Shown: in pieces, positions 1-13,500 of the stretch
Numbering within the stretch: position 1 is the stretch's first letter
Layout: every line of letters begins with the position of its first letter
NCBI GenBank assembly: GCA_914767715.1
Contig: OU612075.1
Span: forward strand, 8,434,001-8,494,000
Length of the DNA: 60,000 nt
Origin: Membranipora membranacea
Taxonomy: Eukaryota > Bryozoa > Gymnolaemata > Cheilostomatida > Membraniporidae
Direction of reading: 5' to 3'
The notes under the pieces: model-generated
Told to the model about the DNA's origin: nothing
Database searches by the model: none
What the model saw: only the letters and a program-made list of their open reading frames with translations
Translations under genes and position numbers: made by a program

Positions 1-1880
1 ATATTGTGAGTTAATACTAGACCTGAGTGTGATTGTGGTACCATGTATCTGAGCTAGTAAAAATAAAGTAGAGCTTGAAATGCTAGCTTTGCTCAATCTC
101 TTCATTTGTCACTGCAGACACAAAGCGTGATTACAAGCAGCGAGATAATCATAAGGTTGGCTGATCCAATGATATTCCATAAACAAAGCCTTTTAACGAT
201 CCCCCCCCCCCCTGTTGAACCCACGAACGTCGCAAACGTCAAAACATCGCAATCTAGCGTTCCACTAACGTTGCAATCGTCTTCTCATTTGATGCAAATT
301 GGTGATGATGATATGTTGCGAGAAGTGGAAAGGAGCATACAAACTTCAAAACACGGTGGGGAATCGAATATCGACATTATATATTGTGCTATGGGTAATT
401 GTTGAGTATTTTTCAGGTTATTTGAATCATTTTTTTCACTTCCTAGGGCCGTTTGTTGTTACCTCAGAATCCATTAATGCTGTCATATTAGGGATGCTAA
501 TCACTATCTAGCAGACATAGTGACATACCAATTTGTGATGTACCTCAATGTTTGATTTAGCCAAAGATTGAACTTGTCAAGAGGTGTTGACACAGTTGGA
601 TTGAGTGCTATATTTTTTCCTCTTGCTGACATGGCCTTAATCCATCAAATTGCACAGCCTTCCCATGATGCAACACTTTGGATTTCCCAGATAAATAGAG
701 TCAAACTTTTTTTATGTACCATGTACCATGTAATTTTTTAATTTTCATTTTGTTGGGAGTTGTTTCCTCACAAAGTAAAATAGAATGACTCATAACATGT
801 TTTCTACATCCCACTTATGAAATAAAACGGTATGGTAGAAAGTTCATCCATTCTCCCTGGTTGAACATTAATGAACCTTGATTACAAGCAGATGTACATG
901 AACAACCATCTGAGAGCCCTGGGCATGTTTATTGAGTTAATTTTAGTTTGATCAATGGAAACAAAAACCTGTGTTCCTAGACAATACTGTGTGCCATGAG
1001 AATGTTTTGTCTTATATATAATATATATCTATGATATAGGCGCTGGCTGACCATGTTAGATTTATTTATCAATATGGATAATAAGTAGGCTATGGCTACA
1101 GCAGATTTTTTCAGCTCTTCTTAATATTTTATTCATTGACCCTCCTCCATACCACTGAATAGATAGTATAGGCAGCCCACTGTATGTATAGGTAGAATAG
1201 ATAGATACTGCTTAACTTGCTGGCGAGATAGGCAAAAGCAAGTTGAATTTTTAGAGGTAGGATAATAGTCGTTGGGTACCCAGGCATAGTTCAGCTGAAA
1301 TTTTTTTAAATTGATTTCATTACTAAACAAGCAAATCACGATATCTCAAAAAATTTCATCTGCTTGTCCCTTACCCTGTCTTGACAAGCTTTGTCGGAGG
1401 GGTTCCCCTCTCTTTCCAGCAATGCTTGTCAAGAAAGGCCACTGTTTGCCATGGTCTTGCAGGATGTGGCACTTTGAAGACTTCTCTTTCAGGGAGTATA
1501 CAATAACAAATTCAATAAAATTTAAGAGGTTAACGGTTCCCATAATGCATATCTATGGAATTACCAAAGTATATTGAGGCCAATTATAATTTGACTTGAA
1601 TTTTTTAGGGAAACCCATTTATTTTATAACCATGGCAATTAGCAATAAGCTGCTGGGTCACAAAACGATATTCAATTCTGTAAATTTTCAACTGCACTAT
1701 CATTGACCCACTATCAAGGTCTCTTGTCCATAACCCAGGGTTTGAGTTTACAAACTGCATATAATTCTAGTGATGAAAATACAATTGTCTACGTTACGCA
1801 ATGCAAGGTGTAATATCGCATCCTATTGTATGGTAATGGTTCCTATGGTATCCTGTTGAGGTTTTATTATCATACCATAA

Positions 1881-2136
1881 AACCATAAAGTTGCCTCTTA
1901 GGAATTTGATGTATAACTTCCTTATTCAGTAGATAGAGGGTAAGTCATAAAGAGATAAAGGGATTCATGCATAAATGATTCTACATTTATGGCATTTCAA
2001 GTAGTGTAAAACCATTAAGTTGCATCTTGGGAATGATGTAAAAATTCCGTATTCAGTAGATAAAGGGTAAGTCATAAAGAGATAAAGGGATTCATGCATA
2101 AATGATTCAACATTTATGGCACTTCAAGTAGCGTAA
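1881..2136. repeat. Two-copy ~128-bp tandem duplication inside the fold-back element
   Basis: Two adjacent copies share GGTAAGTCATAAAGAGATAA followed by AGGGATTCATGCATAAATGA. The first runs about 1881-2007 and the second about 2008-2136, with scattered substitutions. It lies between the inverted arms and has no coding potential. Confidence 0.75.
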
Positions 2137-2462
2137 AAGCATAGCCATATCAAACATGACAGTATATTTCAAGCTTGACATGTATGCAGATATTTGCCTT
2201 ACTTGTGCTAAATCTTGATTAGCACCCATTTATGACAGTATTAATGGAGTCTGAGGTAACAATAAACGACCCTAGAAAGTGGAAAAATGATTCAAATAAC
2301 CTGAAAACTACACAACAATTATGCATGGCACAATATATAATGTTGATATTCAATTCCCCACCGTGTTTTGTATTTTGTATGCTCCTCTCTACTTCTCGCA
2401 ACATATTATCATCATCACCAATTTGCATCAAATGAGAGGACAACTTCGAATTTGTGTTGAGT

Positions 2463-2612
2463 TGCGACATTTGCGACGTTAGTGGGTTTGAGCTATTGCG
2501 ACGTTTAAAAAATTGCGACGTTTGTGGGTTTGCGACGTTTTAAAAACCCTTCGTTGCGACGTTTTTTGGATTGCGACGTTAGTGGAACGCTAGATTGCGA
2601 CGTTTTGACGTT
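2463..2612. repeat. Short tandem TTGCGACGTT array at the right arm end
   Basis: The decamer TTGCGACGTT or a close variant recurs about seven times with irregular spacing just inside the right terminus. The left arm has only two or three degenerate copies (AACGTCGCAA, AACGTTGCAATC), so the right end has expanded. Repeats just inside the termini could be transposase-binding sites, which is inference. Confidence 0.65.
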
Positions 2613-2638
2613 TGTGGGTTCAACATCCCCCCCCCCCC

Positions 2639-5600
2639 GTCATAAACCTCATGAAAAATACAACTGGTTACTGTTAATTAACCAATGAGAATTTCTCTCG
2701 CTGGTCAAAGATTGCCCTAGTATAATCTTCTGCGATAGGTGAGTAAAGGGTAATTATAAGCCGCTTACTATAAAAGGGGCGGGACTTAGACCACTAAATA
2801 AACAGTTTTCTCTCGCTTTGATGTAAACACTCGCACATGTGCAGTTCCTCTTACGGGCCCAAAGTTTTATAACTGTATACCAAATTTTTTTTTATAAAAC
2901 TTTAATGCTTTAATGATAACTTTGGCAATTTTAATATTCCTAACATTTAAACATTACCAAACTCAGAACATTCAAAGATTGTGTATCATCTGATACAGAT
3001 CTTCGTTGCTATAACAGCGATCTTCTAAACGTGAATGAGAAGGCAATTCGGTTACTGATAATGAGCATACCCTGTGCCAAACAAGATGAGTGCCGACTTT
3101 TCTCTGGTTTTTGTGAAGAAGGCTCCTAATAACTGTTTTAGGGAACCACAGACACAAAAGTAACAATTTTTAAGCATTTTCTGATAATTGTTTATCGGCC
3201 ATTATTGTTGCATTTTATACAGAAATGCTCCTCAAGATATCCAGACACCAATCTTATGAATTTAGAATTTTGTTGCTTGGTAGTCGGTATGAATATTTCT
3301 GGATTGTGTCAAGGTTTATACTTATGATCAAATGTTAATAAAGAAATGTAGCTATGGGCCAGGGGGATTTCTAGCTTTTAATTGTGACCCTGCCAACTTT
3401 TACTATCCTGTGCAGCACAGCTGCACTCCGAGGGCGCTTGCGCTCGAGCAAACCCAGCTGCCCCATGTACCTGGTCGAGTCAATGGTTTAACGACAGTGG
3501 AAAATAGTGCTGAGGTCAAGGAATGGGGTGCCTTTTTTTAACTCATACAGGCTTATAGATGAGGCACACTCAAGAATGGAATTCGGGGAGGAGGTGTCGG
3601 GAGTATTGAAGAATAGAGAAGGGAAGATGTAGCGTAGTGTATTTTTGATTTGTATTGTGCTTCAAATTGAATCGTGTATGTATCATCGTAAAAACCATTT
3701 GCAATCTTTTCTTAATATGTAAAACATGATCAGATTTGCCTTGAATGAAAGTTCATAAATGTAATTTCACATACTTATAAAACCAAACTGTTATTAAGGT
3801 GTTTAGCTGTTTATGACAAAGCCTGCTCCAGATATCTGATGCAATTGAAAAAGAAATCCTTGGCTGAGTTTAAATTGGTATGGCAACATTGGAATTAAAA
3901 TATGTTATCTACATTATTTAAACAACGCCTAGTTCACATTGATTATGAAATAGTATGACTGGATTTCTATGATTGCGCAAAGTTTGCTCAATAAGGAACA
4001 AAATTTGTACCCAATGCAGGCTCCCAAACTAGTGACACAACTTCGACTCAAATACTAGATTACATACCATGCATGCAAACAGCTCTTTAATGTGTCTGCG
4101 AGAAACTAATATGTCCTTTGACAGAGTTTTTTTATCTCACATACCTAAATTTAAGATAGACATCAATTGGCACAAGATATTCAATAATGATAAAAGACCA
4201 GTAAGTGACTCTTACAAACTGGAATTAACATTCATATTGAAGTAGTTGTACTCAGAATATGATCTATCCCTGCATCAGGTTGCTACGATTGTTAATGTTC
4301 AATATGCATGAATAAAATTCATCCACCCATGAGATTTCAATAATTGTGATTGTGATAATTTTTTTGTGTGAGCTCTCTCAAGCCAAACCCTCAATGCCTT
4401 TTTTTGTTAGAGTTGGATGTGAAATTTGAATAAGGTCTAGTATTTTAACCTCCGCCTCGTATTGTCTGAAACTCAGTAGAGAGAAATAAAATAAAATTAC
4501 AAATTGCTCTGCCAAAAGGAAACTTTCTCCCAGTTGCTGTAGTAATTTTCAGAATAACAAGATATTATTATCGTTTGACGCATAGCAATTTGTGAATTTG
4601 TTTGACCAAAACTGGGTATACATGATGAGTTTTTTTATTGTCATAATATAGCATTAACACCAGACACCTAATGGGATGCTGGGGACTAATTTATGGTATT
4701 GGTGGGGCGCTTAGTGGGGGGGGGGGGGGGGCGAACGAACAAAAGCCTAGAGAGCAATTTTGGGCCCTCAAAATTGAATTGAATGGGTTTTGGAGGAGTT
4801 TACAAGCAGATTACTAAAAGCATAAAGCAGTCAACCTAGATATGCCATCTTCGGCCTTGATCGTCATCTCGACTGCCATTAAGGGCTTGATTTTGTTTGG
4901 TATGATTTATCTCATCATACATTCAAGGTGCATGTCGATTGTATCAGAGAGGATTATCTCTGATTGGATTAAGCGTGACATAAACAGTCCAATTTTAATC
5001 CACACGACAACACGCTAATCAGATGTCTGTATATCAATGATGTGTTTTTTCTGAGAGAGATCAATTTAATGAGCTTCAGCAGACACAGCTGGATTTTATG
5101 GTGAACAAAACTTGACTTAGAACAAGAGAAAATCACAGATAACTAGGGGCTTATAAAATTTTTACTAAATTGTGGCCTCAGTTCAATTGGTTTGTTGACA
5201 CCCTTTGATTATTTTCAATAACACTTTCAATAACACAGTTCACTGCTAAACTTCTGATCCCTTCTTTTGAATACTGTTGATGGTGTGGCCGTGCTGGCTC
5301 TGGCCCTGCTATGGGCCTACTTTGAATTTTTGTATTCCATGTCTTTAAAAACACTCCAATACAGAATGTTATGAATGCTACATTTTGATTATTTGGATTA
5401 TTATAAGAACAGATCCGTAAGTTCTACCAATTTATGCATGATTTTCAGACTCATCATACAAATATAAACTCAGAGTCATCTTAAATGTTTGCCATGTTGA
5501 ATATCTGTCTGAGGTGAATTTAATCTGTGATCACACTGTTTGTCTTTTGTTTGTAACTTGCTCTTTTTTTCTTTTCGTTAAATATGGTAATGATAACCCA

Positions 5601-5737
5601 TACATAAGCCAATATATTTATTGCAATTGAATCGAAATGAGAAGATTTCGAGCTATCCTGGCAGACTGTACTTACATTATTTTCTGTATCCTTCGTTTAG
5701 GTGTGCATCACCGTTATTTCATTTAGCTGAATATGGA
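2639..5737. other. Intergenic stretch, no gene seen
   Basis: About 3.1 kb of AT-rich sequence with stops in all frames. Frames at 2972-3166 (minus) and 3332-3541 (plus) are isolated, lack good splice signals and match nothing I recognise. It contains a poly-G run at about 4717-4731 and one copy of a dispersed repeat at 3637-3760. Regulatory sequence for the plus-strand gene could lie here, but I see no clear core promoter. Confidence 0.5.
3637..3760. repeat. Dispersed repeat, copy 1
   Basis: This 124-bp stretch begins GTGTATTTTTGATTTGTATT and includes ATCATCGTAAAAACCATTTG and AAAACATGATC. It recurs in the same orientation at 56861-56980 with many substitutions. It may be the 3' end or a fragment of an interspersed element. 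The family is unknown. Confidence 0.7.
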
Positions 5738-5833
5738 ATGTGTCAGTGGAGGCAGCAGCAAGAGGAGCTGCCGGAGCAAGAGGAGCTGCAGAGACAGAAA
5801 CAAGAACCTTTATCAATCTTCCCTAAAAAACCA
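5738..5833 (+). CDS. Tentative first coding exon, Gln/Glu-rich
   Basis: The frame from ATG 5738 reads MCQWRQQQEELPEQEELQRQ and then a short basic/proline end. It stops at CCA before a GTATGT donor, in phase 0 like every later exon. Possible upstream acceptors (TTTAG at 5696-5700 and 5722-5726) mean it could also be an internal or non-coding first exon. No TATA box is obvious. Confidence 0.3.
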
Positions 5834-7485
5834 GTATGTATAAAACCAGTCTATTTTAATAAGTGATTTGCATGGAATCTTTGGTGATGCTGAGACTCAA
5901 ACCTGATCGTTCTATTTACTCATAGGCTTAAGTTGATTTCTAATTCGACATACTTTTGGTTGATTTTGTCGATAAAAAAATGTATAGTTAGTTAACAGTT
6001 TCCCTTGACCTTTGACCTAATATATATAAGTAATTGGTAATGCTAAAGAAGCATAATGAAAATCAAATCATTCCACTAGATCACCACAAATAGTCCAATT
6101 CTTGAAAGAATGTCATGGCGAAATCAATTATACAACTACTGATCTTTCAAATCTAGACACACTGACAGCGGTTGCATCGTCAACAGATCTTCTATCATAA
6201 TATCTTATTTACATATCAATCCTCTAACTCCCTATTATTCATTGGTTGGAAAACTATTTTTTTCAATCCACCGAAGCTTTTTGGAGGAGTGCTTGAGCTG
6301 GCTAAGTTAATTAACTAGGAACTATTATACACCCTAAGTGATGATAATGATATGTGCAAAGATATGTAAATCTGTCTGTAATGCTGAGATAGTTTCATCT
6401 GAAGACTGGTTACATTCAGTTACCACCAACATAAGGAGCATTATTCATTTGTCAAGCCTTTCAAACTTTAAACTCAAATAAGCTGTCTAAGGCTGTGAGT
6501 TGGAAATTAAATTTGTAGATGCCAAAGCCTCAATTTAAATCAGCTGAAGATCTTTTAGTTTTAGCATGATAGTCCTCAATTCTTCACAACTACGTAGATT
6601 TGATTAGCAAATTGATTTACATCATGGCCTAATGATAGGAGATCACTACTTATCTTTTCTTCAAGATTTAGTGTTGACCAGTTCTATTCACGGTCCAGTT
6701 GTCCAGTTGTATTAGTGTGCTGACGGAAACTGAAAATATAAATAAAACCCGGCAGTACAAGGCAACACATTGCAACATATTTAGATAGTAATTTTCATAT
6801 CAAGCTAACCTTTTCATGCTACGAGCAGCCAAAGAATGAAAATTGAGCTGCAGTTTGTTTTTTGTTTTTTGTTTTTCGATTGGGTGGTTACCGACAAGTT
6901 TGGCAAGTAAGTATGTCTAAATTGTTTCCTGTTAGGTCTGGCCTAGTCGCTAACCTATTACAACATGAACGCAGTGTTGTTGAAATTTGAAGGATAAAGA
7001 GGCTATAGTTCAGGATTCTACCTAAATTTGTCAATTGCCAGGAATGTAAAAATAGTTGGTCACTCATACCGTAAACCTCCCATGGTTGTGCTGTAAGCTG
7101 TCAATACAGTGAGCATGCGTATATACAGAACATATTCAAAGAAACAAAATTAGTCATCATAACAATTAATCACAATTAATATGCTGGCTAGATAGCAAGA
7201 CACTTTGTTGCTAAACAAGTGATTAGATATTTTACATGCCATAAAACAATTCGCCATTGACAGTTGCCTCATCAAGTGGCCCCATAATGTCTACACACCG
7301 AGAATGAAGTTATTTCCAAGTTTGCAATCAATTCGATACAAGTCCGCAGGGCCTATTATCTTCGCCAGCACCAGAATTATGCCAAGGATTGGAGCGAGAG
7401 AAAATGAAAGTGCCATAACAATGATTGGTTCATTTGGCAAAGATTGGGATAAGTGGAACAAGACTTTCATCTTTATATCCTTATA

Positions 7486-7526
<41 letters not shown>

Positions 7527-10500
7527 TTTGCAGCAAATTCTTTGTCATAAACTGCATTTTCTTTTTTTATTACTGGTGTGCTCTGGGAAGTAATGAGGAA
7601 ATGATTAAAATAATGGTTGATGATGAGAGGAAGGACTGCAATGCAGTTAAATCCAAGACAAATCTGTGTTGTGCATTGCGGTACTTGTAAAGAAGCTATC
7701 TAGTTAAGTTTAATTTAAGTTTATTTGGCTCATACTCTGTAGTGTAGGATTATGAGGTCATTACATTACATATATCTATTCAATTTATTCATAGTCATAG
7801 TCATAATCTCAACATAGGTTTGAAAACACCACATAGCAACTTACCAATGTAAAAGAAGTCCTGACTTCCAAGTAATCTCAGGCAGCTGCAGAGGTACCGA
7901 GATGCAGTAGTTCTCAGATACAGGGCAATCAATCAAAGGACTGGTTGTTTTAGAATTCCCACAATTCAATAGACAATAGACTTTCTGTCATAGTCATTGT
8001 CATAGCTTTGTAAAAGGCTAGACAACCCTAAAATTTGGAAATGCAATGGGATACTTGATAATTTGTTTTGGAATGATTTCAGTCTAAAAAATAACTTTGA
8101 AAAGTTTGATTTATTTACATATCAATCCTCTAAGGACCAGCTGAAGCTTATATGCTAATAATGTTAAGTCATGCTAACCGCTCTGCACTCTGGGGTTGCA
8201 ACCGCTGATCAAACCTCTGAGGATCATCTGAGGCTGCTGTCAGCATATATGTTAACACTGGTGACATTGCGCAAACCTCTGAGGTGACAGCCGGTAATTG
8301 AGTTTTGACAATTAGTACGTTTTTAATTGATCCATCCTATACATGTGTTGCAGAAGACAGGGCATGATGCAGATATGCAGTCAGAGAAACCGGATGTCAG
8401 AGTGGAATTGCCATTGAAAGAGCCTTCAGCAATGGGTATGGTGTACAGCGTATTACTAAAAGTTATTGCAGGTTCTGACATGGGTGATTGGAATCTATGC
8501 TAAAGCATTCATTGATGTAATAAATCACGATATATCAGCATGCCTTGACTGCATAGAAATTCGGATTCTCTTGCGAAGTCCCTAACTTGGGGTTGACTTT
8601 AGGGACAAATAATTGATCATGAGTGTTTAACAATATCTGCCAAATTTCTTTGCATTAAGGTAGAGGACATGAATTACCCCTACACTGTGGATGGCCTGTC
8701 TTTGATCAGAAAGCTTCCTCTGATGACGTAGATGCAGAAGAAAATCCCCCTAAAACAGAGTGTCTCAAGAAGGTGAGTAAATTGCTATTTTATCTTGATT
8801 TCAATGGGTGGTCGGTATACCATGTTTCAACAAGGTCGCCTTAGCAGAAAATCTGAATTGGATAGATTTAAGTGCATTTATTCTGTATTCCTTCAGTGAA
8901 CAACCTAAACCATATTTTTTTGCAGGAAGATATCTTGTTTCAAGATCATTTGAGGACAATCAGAGTGCTCTCACAGAATGCACCCAAGGAAAACACACGT
9001 GATAAAATGCATTGTATCACCTGTACAGTAATATCGTACATACAAGCTGAACAACCAGTTGAGCCTTCAGCATCAGTATCATCGACAGCACGTGCATTGC
9101 AACCGACCCACTTAGCTTTACTGAGTTATGGCCATTCACCGTGTGTCTTTAACTATGAAAAACAAGTCGGGCAAATGATTTGGTATTGTTCTACAATACA
9201 TACCAAGAAAGATCGCAAATTTGTTGAAATTTTCAACAATTTGTCCCAGAATGGAGAAGAAGTACGTGTTGCTCTGGTCCAAATATCCGATCCTGTAGGC
9301 ACAAGCCATGAACCGGTTCATAAAATAGTTGAACCTTCACCTGCACAGTCCACGCCTGGGATAATAAACTATAAGCATGAAGTTGTGAGAGTGGAGATAA
9401 ACCTAGATATGTCAAAAGTGACATTCTTGATGCAGTCGGAAACAGTGGAGGACTCTGTGAGTGGTTTCTTCTTGAGCAGCAAGGTAAGACTGAGTGGGAC
9501 CCAAGTATAAAAAAAATTATCATCAGCTTTTATGAAGCTCTCTTCTTTCACTAGAGGGAGTAATCATAATGTTATTCATGCTTTTTGCTCAGAAGAGCAT
9601 TGGATTTATTGTGAAGAATGGTGCATAACTAAAAAACAGTTATCAGCTACTTAATTTTGGCAGCACTGTAGAGGATTTTGAGGGGGTTACCCTACCACTG
9701 CAACCACACCCATTGCCTATTTATACTGAGTACGCCGACTCTCTAAAACGAGTACGACGACTCTAACTGCCTTGAAATATACCGAGTACGACGACTCTAA
9801 CTGAGGGGGTAACGAGTACGACGACTCTATCTGGGAATATAATTGACCTGACTTTGGGGGGGATATGTGGACAAAGATAGTAGGATTATTTATCTGGCAA
9901 GATTAATTTGGGAGGGAAGGGATATGGACAAACTATTAACATATTTATCAGGCAAAATAAATTGGGGAGGGAAGGGATATGGACAAACTATTAACATATT
10001 TATCAGGCAAAATAAATAGGGGAGGGAAGGGAGATGGACAACTATTATTACTACTTATTCGTCGGGCGAGACAAAAGGAAGCAAATGGGCCAGGGGAAGA
10101 GGGTTGGACAATATAATCAATGGGAGGGAAGGGGTATAGATAAAATAAATAACCAAATGGGGGGGGGGAGGGAATGGCTCTGGGTTTACAACTATCTTTG
10201 CGAGATTGCTTGACTGGGCTAGACTGGAACTGGACTAGATTGAACTGGACTGGAACTGGACTGGCAATCAGGTCAATGGATGCAGTGGTGCAATGGGGGT
10301 TTTCACTTGGCCTCTACCTACTACCCAAGGGAGGCTACAGTCTAACAACAGAGTACAAACAAGGCAACATTATGTCAAGGCAGGGAGGTCTGCCAGCAGG
10401 CAGAACTCAAGAAACTTACTTCAATAGGTTGTGTTCAGTAAGGCACTTTATTTGTTGCTGACTGGTTTAAAAATAAAAAGTCTTATTACTTCAGCTGCTG

Positions 10501-13500
10501 GATATTAACTGACTAGACACAACTCATGTACATGGACATCTACTCCAGAGTCAGCACAAATACAAAATATTGGATCAGTCTGCTCAATGCAGACACGGCC
10601 GGGGCTTTATTGCCCGTCGGGCTGCCAGGGTAGCTTCTGCCCTTATGCCTGCCTTGGCGTCAGCCTTGGCGTGGTATCTCTGTTGACATAAACAAAACTT
10701 CAGAAGATCTCTTCAACCAGAACACGAACATTCTCTCAGTAATTCTAAACCATATAAACCTTCGAATATTCACAATAATTATAATATTTCACACTTCATA
10801 TTTATATTCGACATTTTTATCCATGAGTGGTACTCAAACTACAAACACAAAAATATTTTTCATGGACTTTCTATGGAACATTCAACCAGAATCGAACTTT
10901 ACCTGTATAAAACATCACAACTAGAATATAAGCTAATATTAGAACTTCTAGTCATCTCACTCTCACATGCACCAAACTCTCTTAATACTCAACTATTCTA
11001 CTCATTATACGGCATGTAAATGTGCCGAAATATGACCACGGCATCAGGTGCTATGGGCTTTATTCCCACCAAAAAAAGGTTGGGTACCCCTATGTCCTAG
11101 TCTAAAATGGCGAGGGGCTAAGCACGTGGGCATTCAATTGTCAAAATCACGAAGCCAGCCTTTTCATATTTTCATATAGCCCTGTCATTCCAAAAAAAAA
11201 AAAAAAAAAAAAAGTTATATATTATATAAATATATATATTTACAAATATATATAATCAGTTGAGCCGTATCTGCCAGATAATCGAACAAACCACCTCAGG
11301 TGCTCCACCCATCATCTCGTCATCTCACACCACCAGCATAATAACACATTAGAATTCTCACATATATTTCAAAATAGCCTAGAAGAACATTTTATTATAT
11401 ATTTTTTGTTATTGAATATCACATTCTATGTACACATTTGCCTTCAAAATAGGCCTTTTTTAGTTCCTTCGTGTAATTTTGAGGTTCAATATTACATGAA
11501 ATAAAAGATTTAACTAACTAACTCATGTACAGTGATTAAAAGCATATAATAAAATGATACTGGCTGATGAAAGAGCGGGAAACAGGAAACATTCTAGATG
11601 GGTGTGTAAGAGTTAAAATCAGTTATTAAAAGCATTATTATAATACTGGCTGATAAAATATTTTAGATGGACTGTAATAGTTAAATTCACTTATTAAAAG
11701 CATATTATTATTAAAATTAGAAAAGTTATAAAAATGATGAAAGGGGAAGACAACTCATGATTCATGAATTTATTTTTGAATGTTCAGCTGTGGAGGAAAA
11801 TCCACCACAGCACCACATGACTTTCAATTATCAGTGTATGGTGTTATGGTGTTTTAGGATTCTAAATCTCAGTGCAACCAGTTTCACAACTCGGATGACA
11901 GCGAAGAGGATATTGAGGACTGCACCTCAACTACGTCTGAGAGCGACTCTGAGTTTGAAAGTGATAAATACTCGACAGTACATGGCAAGCTACACAGCAT
12001 TTATGAGGTATCTTTTGGTACCGTCTTAATAATGAGGCTTGCTTTAAGATGAAACCACCTATATTCACCATTAAAGTGTTTTTGTTTTCAGTTTGCAACA
12101 AAAATCTATACATTGTTTAGTTAGAAGTATTATGAATATGATGCTTTCAGTAAGTAAACATGCTCTGGGGAATTACAACAAAATGACACAGCTGTTGACC
12201 AAGGTGTCAAGTGTTTTCAAATGTTTGTTGTTCAAAGAATGAACGACTTTTCGAAAGTGTTTTGAATGGAAAGGCAATTCTCAATGACCCTGACCAAACC
12301 TAAAAAAAACGAAAAGAATTCTACATCCATACACTTGAAGATTAGCCTAGACGCTATAAATTGCTATTCAGTGGTACAGTGACCACCAATGATACTGTTT
12401 TGATTAAATTGTGTTTCCATGTGTAGTTTGAACTCAAACTGAGTTGCCAACTCTGCTTCGTAGTAAAAGACTGCATTCATTTTCATGGATTGAGATTGAG
12501 CTGAAACTTCTACCCCCATCATGAATCGTATTCGGATTTTTTCAATCTGCAGTCGTTGATGCTAACCGCTAAACCGTATCTCCATTCCCTTGTTTCACAG
12601 AACTCTGAAACCATTGAAACACAGTGATTGTGAAAATACAATTTTTTTCGTGAACAAATCCAGCTACATATACTCAGCTGACCTTTAACATTCACATATT
12701 TTAATGTTATGTGGTCACACAAACTCAATTACTTACAAATAAATTTATTGTGGCAAAGTCAAGGACCTAGCAACTGATGATTCAATATAGATAATAATGC
12801 CATTTATTTTATCCTGAAAATGATATTTGAGTTGAAAACTGTTGCTGTCCTTTTAATGGTCTACGTAATTGCAGGTTTTGTTTTACCAATTTTAGGGCGC
12901 TTCTTGCACTACCGAACCTATAATCAGAACTCTCTTTGAGACCTACGACAATCCAGACAATACGAATATAGTAACAGTGAACATTATCCGGAGTGGGGAC
13001 AACTGCCTGGTCCACTGGGTTGCAGGCCTGAACGGCTCCATCTTCAGTGGTCAATCAGAACAAGATGCAATGTTCTGGACGGCCACTTGCCACCTAAAGA
13101 ATGACAGCATGTACAGTGACATTGTTGACGGATTCCATAAAGATTTGTTACCACACCTTGATGAACTAGAAAAACAAAAACTGAATGCCAATTGCCCTGC
13201 CTTTGTGGTCACAGGGCAAACCAGATGTAGATGGAGACGTAGATGTGAGATGTATCCAAATAATACAATCAAACCTACCATCTCCAAAGATTTGAATGGA
13301 AGACATATTTATGTCTACAAACATGGAAATAATGGAGCACTTGCCATTGAAATCAAGGAACCGGCTAGCCCTGCACCTATAAATGTCAACGTAGAAGGAA
13401 TCTCTGTCAGCATAGGAGAAATGGTATGTTCTAATACAGAATGTCAAACCCAGAAAGCTTGAGCCTTTTTTTTATTATGATAATGCAGCTTCAAACGCTG

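Larger units (their letters stand above)
213..2625. mobile_element. Fold-back (inverted-arm) DNA element, 2.4 kb
   Basis: The sequence at 213 onward (TGTTGAACCCACGAACGTC...) returns as its reverse complement ending at 2625 (...GTGGGTTCAACA). The arms are about 300 nt (213 to ~508) and 400 nt (~2217-2625), separated by ~1.7 kb. Both arms hold the same GATGATGATATGTTGCGAGAAG-like stretch, split here by small indels. The element starts with TG and ends with CA. Both ends abut a run of C on the same strand (201-212 and 2627-2638), which looks like a target duplication of a C-rich site. No transposase-sized reading frame lies between the arms, so it is probably non-autonomous. The short frames inside the arms (106-405 plus, 2219-2470 minus) are the same repeat read in opposite directions and are not genes. 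The superfamily is not recognised. Confidence 0.75.
9484..11857 (+). other. 2.4-kb intron rich in minisatellites
   Basis: No coding exon seen. It contains the GAGTACGACGACTCT repeat (9728-9830), the 55-bp minisatellite (~9856-10090), a TGGAACTGGACT-type short repeat (10214-10265), a 22-bp A run (about 11191-11212) and AT repeats (11216-11250). A GC-rich patch lies at 10590-10690. The 95-residue frame at 10174-10461 starts in the Trp/Leu/Asn short repeat and is judged spurious. Confidence 0.5.

Noticed and set aside
106-405. 99-residue plus-strand protein
   Set aside because: It lies across the inverted arm of the fold-back element and is repeated in reverse at 2219-2470, so it is repeat sequence.
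3332-3541. Small plus-strand gene
   Set aside because: Isolated 69-residue frame without splice sites, promoter or recognisable sequence.
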